This document shows, piece by piece, positions 26,335 through 35,344 of a DNA stretch of 64,000 nucleotides (position 1 is the first letter of the stretch; each line of letters starts with the position of its first letter). The stretch is from contig NZ_AQYJ01000025.1 in assembly GCF_000380565.1 (NCBI RefSeq), positions 62,001-126,000 of the forward strand, written 5' to 3'. The notes under the pieces are model-generated. The model saw only the letters and a program-made list of their open reading frames with translations, was not told the origin of the DNA and did not search any database. The DNA is from Microbulbifer variabilis ATCC 700307. GTDB taxonomy: Bacteria; Pseudomonadota; Gammaproteobacteria; Pseudomonadales; Cellvibrionaceae. Both the position numbers and the translations under genes were made by a program.

Positions 26335-27048
26335 ATGAAATCGACGTTGAAACTTTCTGCACTGACCTGTGCTTCCCTACTGGTACTTGCCCAACAATCC
26401 CAGGCAGAGCTGTCTTCTACTGTAAATCTGACCACCGACTACACCTTTAACGGTGTTAGCCAGACCCAGAATGACCCAGCACTGCAGGCTAGCCTGGACT
26501 ACGGCTTTGATAACGGTTGGTATGTTGGTACCTGGGCTTCCAACGTGGACTTTGGCAAAGGTGATGACACTAACCTGGAGTGGGACTTCTACGCAGGTAA
26601 GTTCATGCAGCTTACCGACAAAGTGAGCCTGGACACCGGAATCGCTTATTACACCTATCACGGTGATAATGATTTCTCTGAAGAGTACGCTTACCCGGAA
26701 GCTTATGCCAAGTTTGGCTACAGCTCTGCATTGGGCGATTCCGAAGTCAACGGTTGGTACAGCTGGGATTACTTTGGCCAGGGTGGTGGCCACTACATTA
26801 TGATGCTGGCCCATACCTTTGAGCTTGCAGAGGGTCACAATATTCGCTTCAGTGCTGACCGCTCCACCAGCGTCAATAAAGATAACTGGACCTGGGAAGG
26901 TAAAAAAGCCTACAACCACTACCGTGTAGAGTACATGACCTCCCTGAACGGCTTCGACCTCAATGTTGCAGCAGAAAACACTACTCTCGATTCTGAGAAT
27001 GCCGACGAACGTATTGTTTTCTCTGTTGCCCGCACTTTTAACTTTTAA
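26335..27048 (+). CDS. TorF-family putative porin
   Basis: The 237-residue protein has a signal peptide (MKSTLKLSALTCASLLVLA... cleaved near SQA-EL) and starts its mature part with LSSTVNLTTDYTFNGVSQT, the signature of the Gcw_chp/TorF family. It ends in TFNF with a C-terminal Phe, as for outer-membrane barrels. It follows betB, betA and the BCCT-like carrier in the same direction and is probably the outer-membrane entry path for choline or related methylamines; TorF proteins are often found near TMAO or choline genes. Confidence 0.85.
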   Translation: MKSTLKLSALTCASLLVLAQQSQAELSSTVNLTTDYTFNGVSQTQNDPALQASLDYGFDNGWYVGTWASNVDFGKGDDTNLEWDFYAGKFMQLTDKVSLDTGIAYYTYHGDNDFSEEYAYPEAYAKFGYSSALGDSEVNGWYSWDYFGQGGGHYIMMLAHTFELAEGHNIRFSADRSTSVNKDNWTWEGKKAYNHYRVEYMTSLNGFDLNVAAENTTLDSENADERIVFSVARTFNF

Positions 27049-27062
27049 GTTAAGAATGCAAG

Positions 27063-27084
27063 CCGGGGCCTAAAACGGCCCCGG
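27063..27084. terminator. GC-rich hairpin between convergent porin and BCCT genes
   Basis: CCGGGGCC pairs with GGCCCCGG across six bases, 15 bases after the porin stop and 21 bases from the stop of the opposite-strand BCCT gene. It lacks a T-run on either side. It is a plausible bidirectional transcript end. Confidence 0.55.
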
Positions 27085-27104
27085 GATTCCTCGCCAGGCA
27101 ACTC

Positions 27105-28778
27105 CTAAGGCAACTCCCCTTCACTGCCCTTGCCGAGCTTCTCAGCAGATTTCATCATCACTTGTTCTTGCGCAGGCGCCCCATTTGAGTTCCGGTGTTC
27201 TTCTTCTTGCAGGCCCTCTAAAAAGATTTCCTTTTCAGCCAAGGCCGGATGTAAAGCCAAGTCGTGCCGGGCAACTTTGACGATTGAGATACAAAGTAAA
27301 AGTGCGATTAGCAGTAAAGGTACACCGGCAATAATACTTGCGGCCTGCAGTGCTTCGAGCCCACCGATAAACAGCAAGGCAATTGGCATTACTGCCAGAG
27401 CAAATGCCCAGAAAATTCGATTCCACCGAAGAGGCTCGCCATCGACCTCCTTCTGCACAACGGCCGCAAGAATGTGAGAAATGGAGTCAAAAGTAATAAC
27501 CGTGAAGACCAGTGCGATCAGTGTGTATAGCAGCACAACCAACTGGCTTGCCGGGAGCGTATCCAAAATCGCAAAGATCGTGCTATTAGCGCCTTGCTGA
27601 TTCAACATTTGCACCAAATCCAACTGACCTGAGAAATGCAGGTAAACCCCGTAGTTGCCCAGCACCATAAAGAACAAGAAGCATCCGAGAGTGCCAAATA
27701 ATATTGAACCAAGGATCATTTCCTTGATGGTCCTGCCTCGGGAAATACGCGCAATAAAAAGGCCAATACTCGGCGCAAAAACCAGCCACCAAGCCCAATA
27801 GAAAACGGTCCATTCCTGGGGAAAACGGGTGTTGGGAAACTGCTGGAAATGAGAGAAGGATTCAGTCCAAGTGGCCATCTGCAAAAAGTTATGCAGGGCC
27901 CTGCCCAGAGAGTCCAGCCCGCTGTTAAGCATAAATAGCGTTGGGCCAACGACAAATACAAAGAATAGCAGTGCAAGGGACAGAAAAATAGTGAAGTTCG
28001 AGAGTGCGCCAATTCCCCGTTTCAAACCTGCAAGGGCACTATAGCCAAACAACAGTGCACATATCACAAGTACGCCAATCTGAGCCCCCAGTCCGGTAGG
28101 CATGCCAAATATCTTATAAAGCCCCAAAGTAATCAGCGGCGCAGCAATACCAAGTCGCGTAGCGGCACCTCCGAGCATCCCAAACACCAGGGAAATATCT
28201 ATAGCCTTGCCAATAAGCCCATTAGCTCTCCCCTCCCCCAGCACAGGTGCAAGTGCTTGGCTAAATTTCAGGACTTTACGCTGGCGTACATAATAGAAGT
28301 AAGCAATAGGCACCGCAGGGATCAAATAAATGGACCAGGCTAATGGCCCCCAGTGAAAAATTCCGTAAGAAACGGCCCAACGGGCGGCTTCGACTGAACT
28401 CGCTTGAACTTGGAACGGCGGCTGTTGGTAGTAGTAGATCCATTCAACCATCGACCAATATAAAATCGAAGCGCCAATGCCAGAAGAAAACAGCATGGCA
28501 GCCCAGGACACAGTTGAGAACTCTGGAGCTTCCTTTTGGCCTCCCAGTTTTATCCGGCCGATATCGCTAAATGCGACATATAGCACAAACAGCATCGCCC
28601 CTATGCCAAGTAGAAGATAAAAAACACCTAACTTTTCTGTTACCAGGTCTTTCACTGCCAAGAGCCACATAGAGCCAGCCTCGGGATATAAGATCAGAGG
28701 CAGTGTTGTCACTAGCAATATTGCCAGAGCGCCCAAAAAGGTGGGCCAGTCTATTAGATCTTCCGATCCCCTATTCAA
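27105..28778 (-). CDS. BCCT-family osmolyte/choline transporter (paralog A)
   Basis: I place the start at the TTG at 28778, with GGAGAG five bases upstream; the frame is open a further 34 codons from a GTG, but that part is polar and unlike a BCCT N-terminus. The 557-residue protein has 12 predicted membrane helices, the substrate-site region SSGIGASILYWSMVEW and the aromatic-box helix WAWWLVFAPSIGLFIARIS followed by RGRT. The GASILYWS variant with Ser differs from Gly-rich BetP-like sites. The C-terminal ~60 residues are charged. It is ~70% similar by eye to the second BCCT at 33.6-35.3 kb and reads toward the bet operon. Substrate could be betaine, choline or the product of the adjacent cassette. 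Confidence 0.9.
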   Translation of the reverse strand: MNRGSEDLIDWPTFLGALAILLVTTLPLILYPEAGSMWLLAVKDLVTEKLGVFYLLLGIGAMLFVLYVAFSDIGRIKLGGQKEAPEFSTVSWAAMLFSSGIGASILYWSMVEWIYYYQQPPFQVQASSVEAARWAVSYGIFHWGPLAWSIYLIPAVPIAYFYYVRQRKVLKFSQALAPVLGEGRANGLIGKAIDISLVFGMLGGAATRLGIAAPLITLGLYKIFGMPTGLGAQIGVLVICALLFGYSALAGLKRGIGALSNFTIFLSLALLFFVFVVGPTLFMLNSGLDSLGRALHNFLQMATWTESFSHFQQFPNTRFPQEWTVFYWAWWLVFAPSIGLFIARISRGRTIKEMILGSILFGTLGCFLFFMVLGNYGVYLHFSGQLDLVQMLNQQGANSTIFAILDTLPASQLVVLLYTLIALVFTVITFDSISHILAAVVQKEVDGEPLRWNRIFWAFALAVMPIALLFIGGLEALQAASIIAGVPLLLIALLLCISIVKVARHDLALHPALAEKEIFLEGLQEEEHRNSNGAPAQEQVMMKSAEKLGKGSEGELP

Positions 28779-29053
28779 TAAATCTCTCCGTATTAATTGA
28801 TATTGGTGGTCAAAAGAAAAATAACATACACCAGTATCACTATTATGACTTGAGCCTTTTATAAACCCCCTACGCAACACTACCGAACATTAATACGCCA
28901 ATCTTTTAGGAAGACAATGTGATGCCAAAAAGTATACTGATATGACACTCATATGGCGAAATTCACTACTAACTTTCCTTACCAAACACAGATCGGCACA
29001 TATTCAAACAGCTTTGAAAGTTAAATATTTCAAAATAAAAGAGAAGGATCGAT

Positions 29054-29998
29054 ATGTATAAATTGGCGATCACCATTCTATTTGGCTTAGCTCTGTGGGC
29101 GTGTACAAAAAGTCCTTTAAGCGATATTGATATCTATGACTTCAGGCCTGAATCCGAAATAGGTGTTTATGATGTCTCCCAAAAGGATTGTGAGCTAATG
29201 GGATATAGGCAAGTTATCAGGAGTGATTCTCCTATCGGCTGTGGACGTCTAAAGAGAGTAGTTTTTAATTTCTATCCACTCTTACCTAACCCGACAGAAA
29301 AAAGTAATGCAACCAGTAGTAATAAAGGTGCCACAAGTATCAATCAAACAAGTACTATTAAGACCCCTGAAAAAGGGGCAATTATTGTACTTGATGTCGT
29401 TGCCGCTGAAGTATTGGATCTTTTTACAGAGCTATACCAATTGCATTTTCCGATAGAATCAGCAATACCAATTGAGTATTTCACGAAGAAAGAGCGTCTT
29501 GCAGATGATATGAATAACACGCTCGCCTTTGATTCCCGGCCCATCACCGGCGGAAATAAGTGGTCTGAGCATGCTTATGGTGTTGCCATTGATATCAACC
29601 CCCTACAGAATCCCTATCTACATATAGATAAACACTCAAAAGCAGTGGTAATCCCGAAGGATGCAACAGAGGGTTATTTAAACCGAGCAAAATACCGGGC
29701 AGGAAAGCCGATACGCAAAGGAATGTCTGAAGATATAACTACAGTTTTTGCCAAGCATGGCTTTGCTGTCTGGGGAGGAGATTGGAATGCTCCGATTGAT
29801 TATATGCACTTCCAGGTTGGTACCCGCCAGTTTATTAACCGGCTCGTTTCTTTACCGGTAAAGGAAGCAAAGCTGCTATTCAACCAGTATGTGAGCCTGC
29901 TTAATCAGTGTTTCAAAGAGAACACGCTTATCAATAACCCCACTCACCTCAGAAAATACTGTGTAGATCGGGTGACGCCTGCATTTGGTTCTCAATAA
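29054..29998 (+). CDS. Lipoprotein with M15-type peptidase domain (D-Ala-D-Ala or L-Ala-D-Glu peptidase-like)
   Basis: The 314-residue protein starts with a lipoprotein signal (MYKLAITILFGLALWAC, lipid Cys17). Its C-terminal half has SEHAYGVAIDINP (SxHxxGxAxD zinc ligands) and GGDWNAPIDYMHFQ (third ligand His), the M15 peptidase pattern. A Ser/Thr/Asn-rich linker (about residues 75-100) separates the lipid anchor and an N-terminal Cys-containing part from the domain. It should sit in the cell envelope and cleave peptidoglycan-like peptides. It is 221 bases upstream of the ectB-like gene on the same strand; it might belong to that unit or be independent. AAGGA lies upstream of the ATG. Confidence 0.82.
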   Translation: MYKLAITILFGLALWACTKSPLSDIDIYDFRPESEIGVYDVSQKDCELMGYRQVIRSDSPIGCGRLKRVVFNFYPLLPNPTEKSNATSSNKGATSINQTSTIKTPEKGAIIVLDVVAAEVLDLFTELYQLHFPIESAIPIEYFTKKERLADDMNNTLAFDSRPITGGNKWSEHAYGVAIDINPLQNPYLHIDKHSKAVVIPKDATEGYLNRAKYRAGKPIRKGMSEDITTVFAKHGFAVWGGDWNAPIDYMHFQVGTRQFINRLVSLPVKEAKLLFNQYVSLLNQCFKENTLINNPTHLRKYCVDRVTPAFGSQ

Positions 29999-30219
29999 TG
30001 TAACTGTGGTAAATAGCGGCTAAATTGGCGCCATATTTTTAGTAGCATATCTAAGACGTCATCTTAGAGGTACGAATCGCAAAATATCACGCCTTTATAA
30101 TACAAGCTAGAAGATCCAGGCAGCGTTGTATCAAATGGCAATTTTAGCTCCCATATAAGTACCCTATTTGGGATACCACTACACTCATTTAAATAGCCAA
30201 ACTTCATTAAGAGTACAGA
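29999..30219. other. Spacer between peptidase and ectB-like gene
   Basis: No gene is seen. A TATTTTTAG...CATCTAAGACGTCATCTTAGAGG segment near 30040-30070 holds an imperfect CTAAGA/TCTTAG dyad (TCTAAGACGTCATCTTAGA), which could be an operator for the aminotransferase/ATP-grasp pair. Confidence 0.4.
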
Positions 30220-31521
30220 ATGAAGATTTTCGATGAGGTTGAATCGGAAGTGCAAAGCTATGCACGATCCTTCCCAAAGGTGTTCTGTCGCGCAAAAGGT
30301 GAATTATTGTGGGACCTGGATGGAAACCAGTATTTAGATTTTCTGGCTGGAGCAGGTGCACTCAATTATGGGCACAATAACGCACTATTCAAAGGGGCTC
30401 TATTGGATTACATCCGGGCCGACGGTATTACACACGGTCTGGATCTACACACCAAGGCCAAGGGAGAGTTTCTCCAAACCTTTAGTGACAATATCCTTGC
30501 CCCCAGGGGCATGGAATACATTATCCAATTTACAGGACCTACAGGTACTAATGCAGTAGAAGCCGCCATGAAGGTTGCCCGCAAGGTCACTGGACGGCAA
30601 GCCATTATTGCCTTTACCAATGGTTTTCATGGTGTAAGTCTTGGTTCCCTCACAGCAACGGGAAACTCCTATCACAGAGATGCGGCAGGTATTCTACTAA
30701 GTGGTACCCATCGAATGCCTTATGACGGCTACTTGGGGAACGGCATTGACACAACGGAGTACCTGGATAAGGCACTATCGGACTCCAGTAGTGGTATCGG
30801 CTCACCAGCTGCCGTTATTGTGGAAACAATTCAAGGTGAAGGCGGTATTAATAGTGCCAGTATCGGATGGTTAAGAAATCTACAGAGTGTTTGCAGAAAA
30901 CATGAATTGCTTTTGATAGTTGATGATATCCAGGCTGGCTGTGGACGAACAGGCGATTTCTTCAGTTTCGAAGAGGCGGGAATTGAGCCCGATATTATCA
31001 CTCTTTCCAAGTCGCTTGGAGGTTATGGATTACCGATCGCACTAGTCTTAATGAAACCCAAGCTGGATCAATGGAAGCCCGGAGAACACAATGGTACGTT
31101 CCGCGGTAACAGCCTGGCATTTGTAACCGCAAAAGCGGCAATTGACCACTACTGGTCAGACCCTAGCTTCTCTGAAGATATAAAGCGAAAAGGCAGCTAT
31201 ATCTCCTCACGTCTTAACAGCATTATTAATCAATACGGCGAGGGCCTACTGAAAAGTAAAGGCCGTGGTATGTTTCAAGGCATCGACTGCGTAACAGGCT
31301 ATCTGGCCAAAAGGGTATCCGAGTATGCGTTTGAACATCAGCTGATTATTGAGACCAGTGGCGCCGATGACCAGGTTCTTAAACTGCTTTGCCCCCTAAC
31401 TACCAGTGATCAAAACCTTCAAGGCGGTATCGATATTATTGAAAAAGCATTTCAGGAAGTCTTTGCCAGGGAAGAAAATATACTGCAGACAATGACCAAC
31501 ATTGACACCTGCCGAATATAA
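30220..31521 (+). CDS. Diaminobutyrate-2-oxoglutarate aminotransferase (EctB type), orphan
   Basis: The 433-residue protein is a class-III PLP aminotransferase. GPTGTNAVEAAMKVARK (cofactor phosphate binding), VDDIQAGCGRTG and the Schiff-base Lys264 in LSKSLGG are all present. The EctB-like N-terminus (FPKVFCRAKGELLWD) and HNGTFRGNSLAF support diaminobutyrate aminotransferase, which converts aspartate semialdehyde and glutamate to L-2,4-diaminobutyrate and 2-oxoglutarate. No ectA or ectC is nearby. Instead an ATP-grasp protein begins 52 bases downstream. So diaminobutyrate is likely consumed by that ligase rather than made into ectoine. A siderophore-type Dat enzyme is the main alternative. 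I leave the symbol empty because the pathway is not ectoine. Confidence 0.88.
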   Translation: MKIFDEVESEVQSYARSFPKVFCRAKGELLWDLDGNQYLDFLAGAGALNYGHNNALFKGALLDYIRADGITHGLDLHTKAKGEFLQTFSDNILAPRGMEYIIQFTGPTGTNAVEAAMKVARKVTGRQAIIAFTNGFHGVSLGSLTATGNSYHRDAAGILLSGTHRMPYDGYLGNGIDTTEYLDKALSDSSSGIGSPAAVIVETIQGEGGINSASIGWLRNLQSVCRKHELLLIVDDIQAGCGRTGDFFSFEEAGIEPDIITLSKSLGGYGLPIALVLMKPKLDQWKPGEHNGTFRGNSLAFVTAKAAIDHYWSDPSFSEDIKRKGSYISSRLNSIINQYGEGLLKSKGRGMFQGIDCVTGYLAKRVSEYAFEHQLIIETSGADDQVLKLLCPLTTSDQNLQGGIDIIEKAFQEVFAREENILQTMTNIDTCRI

Positions 31522-31573
31522 TTTATCCAGCGGACCAAGAATAGAAAACACCTAGAGCCTATAACATACATGG

Positions 31574-33562
31574 ATGTATATATTTATGTTGAATGAGAAA
31601 CAGATAAATTTAAGTAATATTCTCACTGAAGAGAATGACTATTCCAACTCCCCTTTTCTTAAAGTAAAGGAGAGAGATCTTAGCCTGCCAATAATAACTG
31701 CAGAAGCTGAAAGGTTAGGATGCACTTTCAAGTTTCATGAAAAATCTATTTACGAGATCATCAATGGGGACCTGCGAGTCCCATTCTTGAGCAACTCCCC
31801 ATCAAGCTCCTGTGTTCATAGCTACTGTGCAAGAATCAAGAACATTGCAAAGAAGATGTTAACTGAGAATGGAGTGCCGGTTCCGGAGGGGAATGTTTTC
31901 AAGGATATTAAGAGCGCTCTTGCCTATTTCAAGAACTTTAATGGCAAGGTTGCCATCAAACCAAACAATGCTTCCATGGCCAGAGGTGTTACCACCGGTA
32001 TTTGCACCGAAGAAGAATTCATTAGCGGCTGGGAATTTGCAGCAAAGTACAGTAAGGAAATTATTGTTGAGAAAAGCATTGACGGATATGATTTAAGGGT
32101 CTGGGTAATTGGAGGCAAAGCCGTAACAGCATTTGTTAGAATTCCTGCGAATGTAATTGGCGACGGAATAAGCAGTATCAGGCATTTGATAGAAAAGAAA
32201 AATGAACGCAGAAAACTCAATCCTAATCTGATTCATGACCCGATCAATCGGTTTGACCTGATCGATAGGAAGGGCCTCACTTTAGATTATGTCCCCGAGC
32301 ATAATGAGCGAGTATGGCTTACAAGCGTGGCAACAGTTGGGGGGGAAATAGTCAATTTTATTGACCACGTAGATAAGGCAACACTTGAAATTGCAGAGAG
32401 GGCAGCCGCTACTTTTCCTGGAATTATACAGGCAGGCGTTGACATGATTGTGGATACAGAAAAGGAAAATGCCAGGGCCGTTGTCCTTGAGGTTAACTCC
32501 AATCCAGATATATCTTCCCCTACATTTCCGGGATACGGCGCTCAGATTAACACCCCTAAAGCATTACTTGAATATGTTTTAAAACACCCATCTGCGGCCA
32601 CTGGAAACAAAAAGGCTAGCTACAATCCAGCCCCTCAATACTCTTACACCATAAGTGATAATGCATCACTTAGAGAGCTTGGAAACTCAATAAAATTCAT
32701 CAAACAGGCTGCCCTAAGGAAAGGAATCAAAACTGAGGATGTAGATGACAATGTGTTTATTGCCAAAAATAAAAAACAATCGCACCTATTTCTTGGCTGC
32801 ATGCCAGAAAGCACATCTTTAGTGTCGCGAATAATATGCAATGATAAAAGTTTTCTCTCAAGCTTCCTGAAGTACAAAAAAATACCTTACTTCAGTAAAA
32901 ATGATGTAGGTGAAAAACTAAAGATATACAGGCTGGTACTAATAGATGGTGCGGTAGTGTCCGTACTTCAAAGCATTCATGAAGGATACAAGCTAAATAC
33001 AGAGCTTGGAGTAAACCATAGATGGCAGGAAGTAACCAGGGAGATACATTGCAAATTCACAGAGATTGCGAGTCATGTTATATCAGAGTTGTTCCACCCC
33101 TACCTTTCCGGGGTAACTATTATTGCCGAAGATATATCTGCATCTCCTAAAGACCAGGAATGGGCAATTAGAGATGTCACATACAAGCCCTTTCTGGCTT
33201 GGCATCACCATCCAGATATTGGTATTGGTCGAGATGTAGCTGGCGCTTTACTGGACTCTTTATTTGAAAGTGAAGATCAAACTATAACCATTCAAAAATC
33301 TATACATATCCAACTAGGTAAAGAGGTATCTTTTAAAGATCTTGCTGAAAAAATACAAAAAAGTGCGGCAAGATTTGGCATTTCAGGGTGGGCGAAAAAC
33401 ATCCAAAATGAAACCTTGGAAATGCTTTTAGAGGGGGCGCCCAGAGCTCTTGATGACTTTCTTACCACCTGCCAAGACCTCATGGGAGCAAACTATGGAG
33501 ATATAATTCGAATTGAAGAATATAGTAAAATTCAACATTCAAGCTTTGTGGTGGTTAGCTAA
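31574..33562 (+). CDS. ATP-grasp ligase (cyanophycin-synthetase-like) fused to degenerate ATP-grasp half and acylphosphatase-like domain
   Basis: The 662-residue protein has an intact ATP-grasp module at ~85-345: Lys129 (VAIKPNN), Glu166, Arg175 (DLRVWVIGGK), and Glu306 with Asn308 (VLEVNSNPD), closest in style to the ATP-grasp of cyanophycin synthetase and GshF. Residues ~365-565 look like a second, shortened ATP-grasp (KIYRLVLIDGAVVSVLQ parallels the first; the nucleotide-binding centre is missing). Residues ~575-662 match acylphosphatase (GISGWAKNIQN with the Asn; the usual catalytic Arg appears as Lys in VSFK). It should join an acid to an amine using ATP, with the tail perhaps hydrolysing or shielding acyl-phosphate. 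The ectB-like gene 52 bases upstream suggests diaminobutyrate as amine. No clear ribosome-binding site, so the start is uncertain. Confidence 0.82.
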   Translation: MYIFMLNEKQINLSNILTEENDYSNSPFLKVKERDLSLPIITAEAERLGCTFKFHEKSIYEIINGDLRVPFLSNSPSSSCVHSYCARIKNIAKKMLTENGVPVPEGNVFKDIKSALAYFKNFNGKVAIKPNNASMARGVTTGICTEEEFISGWEFAAKYSKEIIVEKSIDGYDLRVWVIGGKAVTAFVRIPANVIGDGISSIRHLIEKKNERRKLNPNLIHDPINRFDLIDRKGLTLDYVPEHNERVWLTSVATVGGEIVNFIDHVDKATLEIAERAAATFPGIIQAGVDMIVDTEKENARAVVLEVNSNPDISSPTFPGYGAQINTPKALLEYVLKHPSAATGNKKASYNPAPQYSYTISDNASLRELGNSIKFIKQAALRKGIKTEDVDDNVFIAKNKKQSHLFLGCMPESTSLVSRIICNDKSFLSSFLKYKKIPYFSKNDVGEKLKIYRLVLIDGAVVSVLQSIHEGYKLNTELGVNHRWQEVTREIHCKFTEIASHVISELFHPYLSGVTIIAEDISASPKDQEWAIRDVTYKPFLAWHHHPDIGIGRDVAGALLDSLFESEDQTITIQKSIHIQLGKEVSFKDLAEKIQKSAARFGISGWAKNIQNETLEMLLEGAPRALDDFLTTCQDLMGANYGDIIRIEEYSKIQHSSFVVVS

Positions 33563-33595
33563 TGGCAACTCCTTGATTTTTTAAGAGTGATCTAG

Positions 33596-33621
33596 AAGGC
33601 ACCTCTAGAAAAAAGTGCCTT
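33596..33621. terminator. Weak hairpin between convergent ATP-grasp and BCCT genes
   Basis: AAGGCAC pairs with GTGCCTT across 12 bases. It sits between the two stop codons. There is no downstream T-run on the plus strand, so it is a possible but not strong terminator. Confidence 0.4.
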
Positions 33622-33649
33622 AGAGCGCTCACCAGAGCATTACCTGTTC

Positions 33650-35344
33650 TTATAACCTGGACGGATGGCTTCTAGGGTCACCTTCAATATGGGGCTTATC
33701 GTCATGTGATATCCCATGGGTGCCATGACTGGGTATCTCCCAGTCCCCTTCCTTAGTCCAGGGGTCTTCCTTCGGGAAGTCTTCGATATAAATTTCCTTT
33801 TCCTCATAATCAGGCTGGTAGCGCAAATCATAATCAGCAGCTTTAACGATCGATATGCAAAGCAGGAGGGCAACAATAAGCAATGGGACTCCACCAATAA
33901 CGCTGGCTGTCTGCAGAGTGTCTAATCCACCGAGAAACATCAAAGTCACCGGCATCACAGACAAAGCAAAAGCCCAAAATAGGCGATTCCATCGCGCTGG
34001 TTCCTCATCTACTTCCTTCTGCACCACAGCAGCGAGAATATAAGAGATGGAGTCAAAGGTAGTTGCTGTAAAGATAAGCGCGAGTATGGTGTAAACCAGA
34101 ATGACCAGCTTACTGGCGGGAAGTGTTTTAAGCGTAGCAAAGATAGCCTCTGTAGCCCCCTGCTCATTTAATATCTGTACAACATCCAATTCACCGGAAA
34201 ATTGAAGATAAACTCCGTAGTTACCCAACACCATAAAGAACAGAAAGCAACCCAGGGTACCAAAGAAGATAGAACCGACTACCATCGTCTTGATAGTCCT
34301 GCCGCGAGAAATGCGAGCAATAAATAAACCAACACTGGGTGCAAAAACCAACCACCAGGCCCAGTAAAAGATGGTCCAGTCTTGCGGGAAGTGTGTCTCC
34401 GGGAACTGCTCAAACCTGGCAAATGGCTCAGTCCAGGATGCCATATGGAAGATGTTGTCCAGCACACGGCCCAAGGCATCTAACCCGGTATTTAGCATAA
34501 ACAGGGTTGGACCAACAAGAAAAACAAATACCAGCAGGGCGATCGAAAGCCACATGTTCACATTGGAAAGCGCCCGAATACCCTTCTTCAGGCCTACAAA
34601 TGCGCTATAGCCAAAGATCAGCGTACAGATCATTAGTACGGTTACCTGGGTACCCAGCCCGGTTGGCACACCTAGCAGTTCATGAGCGCCTTGGGTAATC
34701 AAAGGAGCGGCAATCCCTAAGGTAGTGGCACCACCTCCAAGCATGCCAAACACAAACAAGACGTCAATCAGCTTGCCAATACCCCCTTGCGCCCGCTGCT
34801 CCCCCAAAACCGGCATCAGTGCTTCACTGATCTTCAATACACTGTGATTGCGTACATAGTAGAAATAGGCAATAGGTAGTGCCGGTATCAAATAAATAGA
34901 CCACGCCAAGGGCCCCCAATGAAATATACCGTAAGCGACCGCCCAGCGTGCAGCCTCAGGCGTTCCCCCTTCAACCTGAAAGGGCGGAGACTGGTAGTAG
35001 TAGATCCACTCGACCATGGACCAATAGAGGATTGAGGCCCCAATGCCCGCGCAAAAAAGCATGGAAGCCCAGGATAGTGTTGAAAATTCAGGGTTCTCTT
35101 CAGGGCTACCCAGTTTGATCTGGCCTATATCGCTAAATACGATGTAGACCATAAACAGAATCGCCCCAACTCCCAGCAGCAAATAAAAGACCCCTAATTT
35201 GTCAGTGACAAAATTCTTAGCCACCAGTACCCAGGCTGCGCCGACCTCAGGGTAAAGCACCAAGGGCACAGTCACCATTATCAGCAGCGCCAGCGCTCCA
35301 AAGAAAGTGGGCTTATCAATAATCTCTCTAAAGTTACTGGACAA
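33650..35344 (-). CDS. BCCT-family osmolyte/choline transporter (paralog B)
   Basis: Start taken at the TTG at 35344, which has a perfect AGGAGG six bases upstream; the preceding in-frame ATG overlaps that ribosome-binding site and is less likely. The 564-residue protein has 12 membrane helices, CAGIGASILYWSMVEW in the substrate region and WAWWLVFAPSVGLFIARIS followed by RGRT in the aromatic-box helix. It closely parallels the BCCT at 27.1-28.8 kb, including the unusual TTG start, so the two arose by duplication. It converges with the ATP-grasp gene. Substrate is not certain; betaine, choline or a cassette product are options. Confidence 0.9.
   Translation of the reverse strand: MSSNFREIIDKPTFFGALALLIMVTVPLVLYPEVGAAWVLVAKNFVTDKLGVFYLLLGVGAILFMVYIVFSDIGQIKLGSPEENPEFSTLSWASMLFCAGIGASILYWSMVEWIYYYQSPPFQVEGGTPEAARWAVAYGIFHWGPLAWSIYLIPALPIAYFYYVRNHSVLKISEALMPVLGEQRAQGGIGKLIDVLFVFGMLGGGATTLGIAAPLITQGAHELLGVPTGLGTQVTVLMICTLIFGYSAFVGLKKGIRALSNVNMWLSIALLVFVFLVGPTLFMLNTGLDALGRVLDNIFHMASWTEPFARFEQFPETHFPQDWTIFYWAWWLVFAPSVGLFIARISRGRTIKTMVVGSIFFGTLGCFLFFMVLGNYGVYLQFSGELDVVQILNEQGATEAIFATLKTLPASKLVILVYTILALIFTATTFDSISYILAAVVQKEVDEEPARWNRLFWAFALSVMPVTLMFLGGLDTLQTASVIGGVPLLIVALLLCISIVKAADYDLRYQPDYEEKEIYIEDFPKEDPWTKEGDWEIPSHGTHGISHDDKPHIEGDPRSHPSRL

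Noticed and set aside
30220..31521. Ectoine operon
   Set aside because: Only the EctB-type gene is present; no ectA, ectC or ectD in the neighbourhood.
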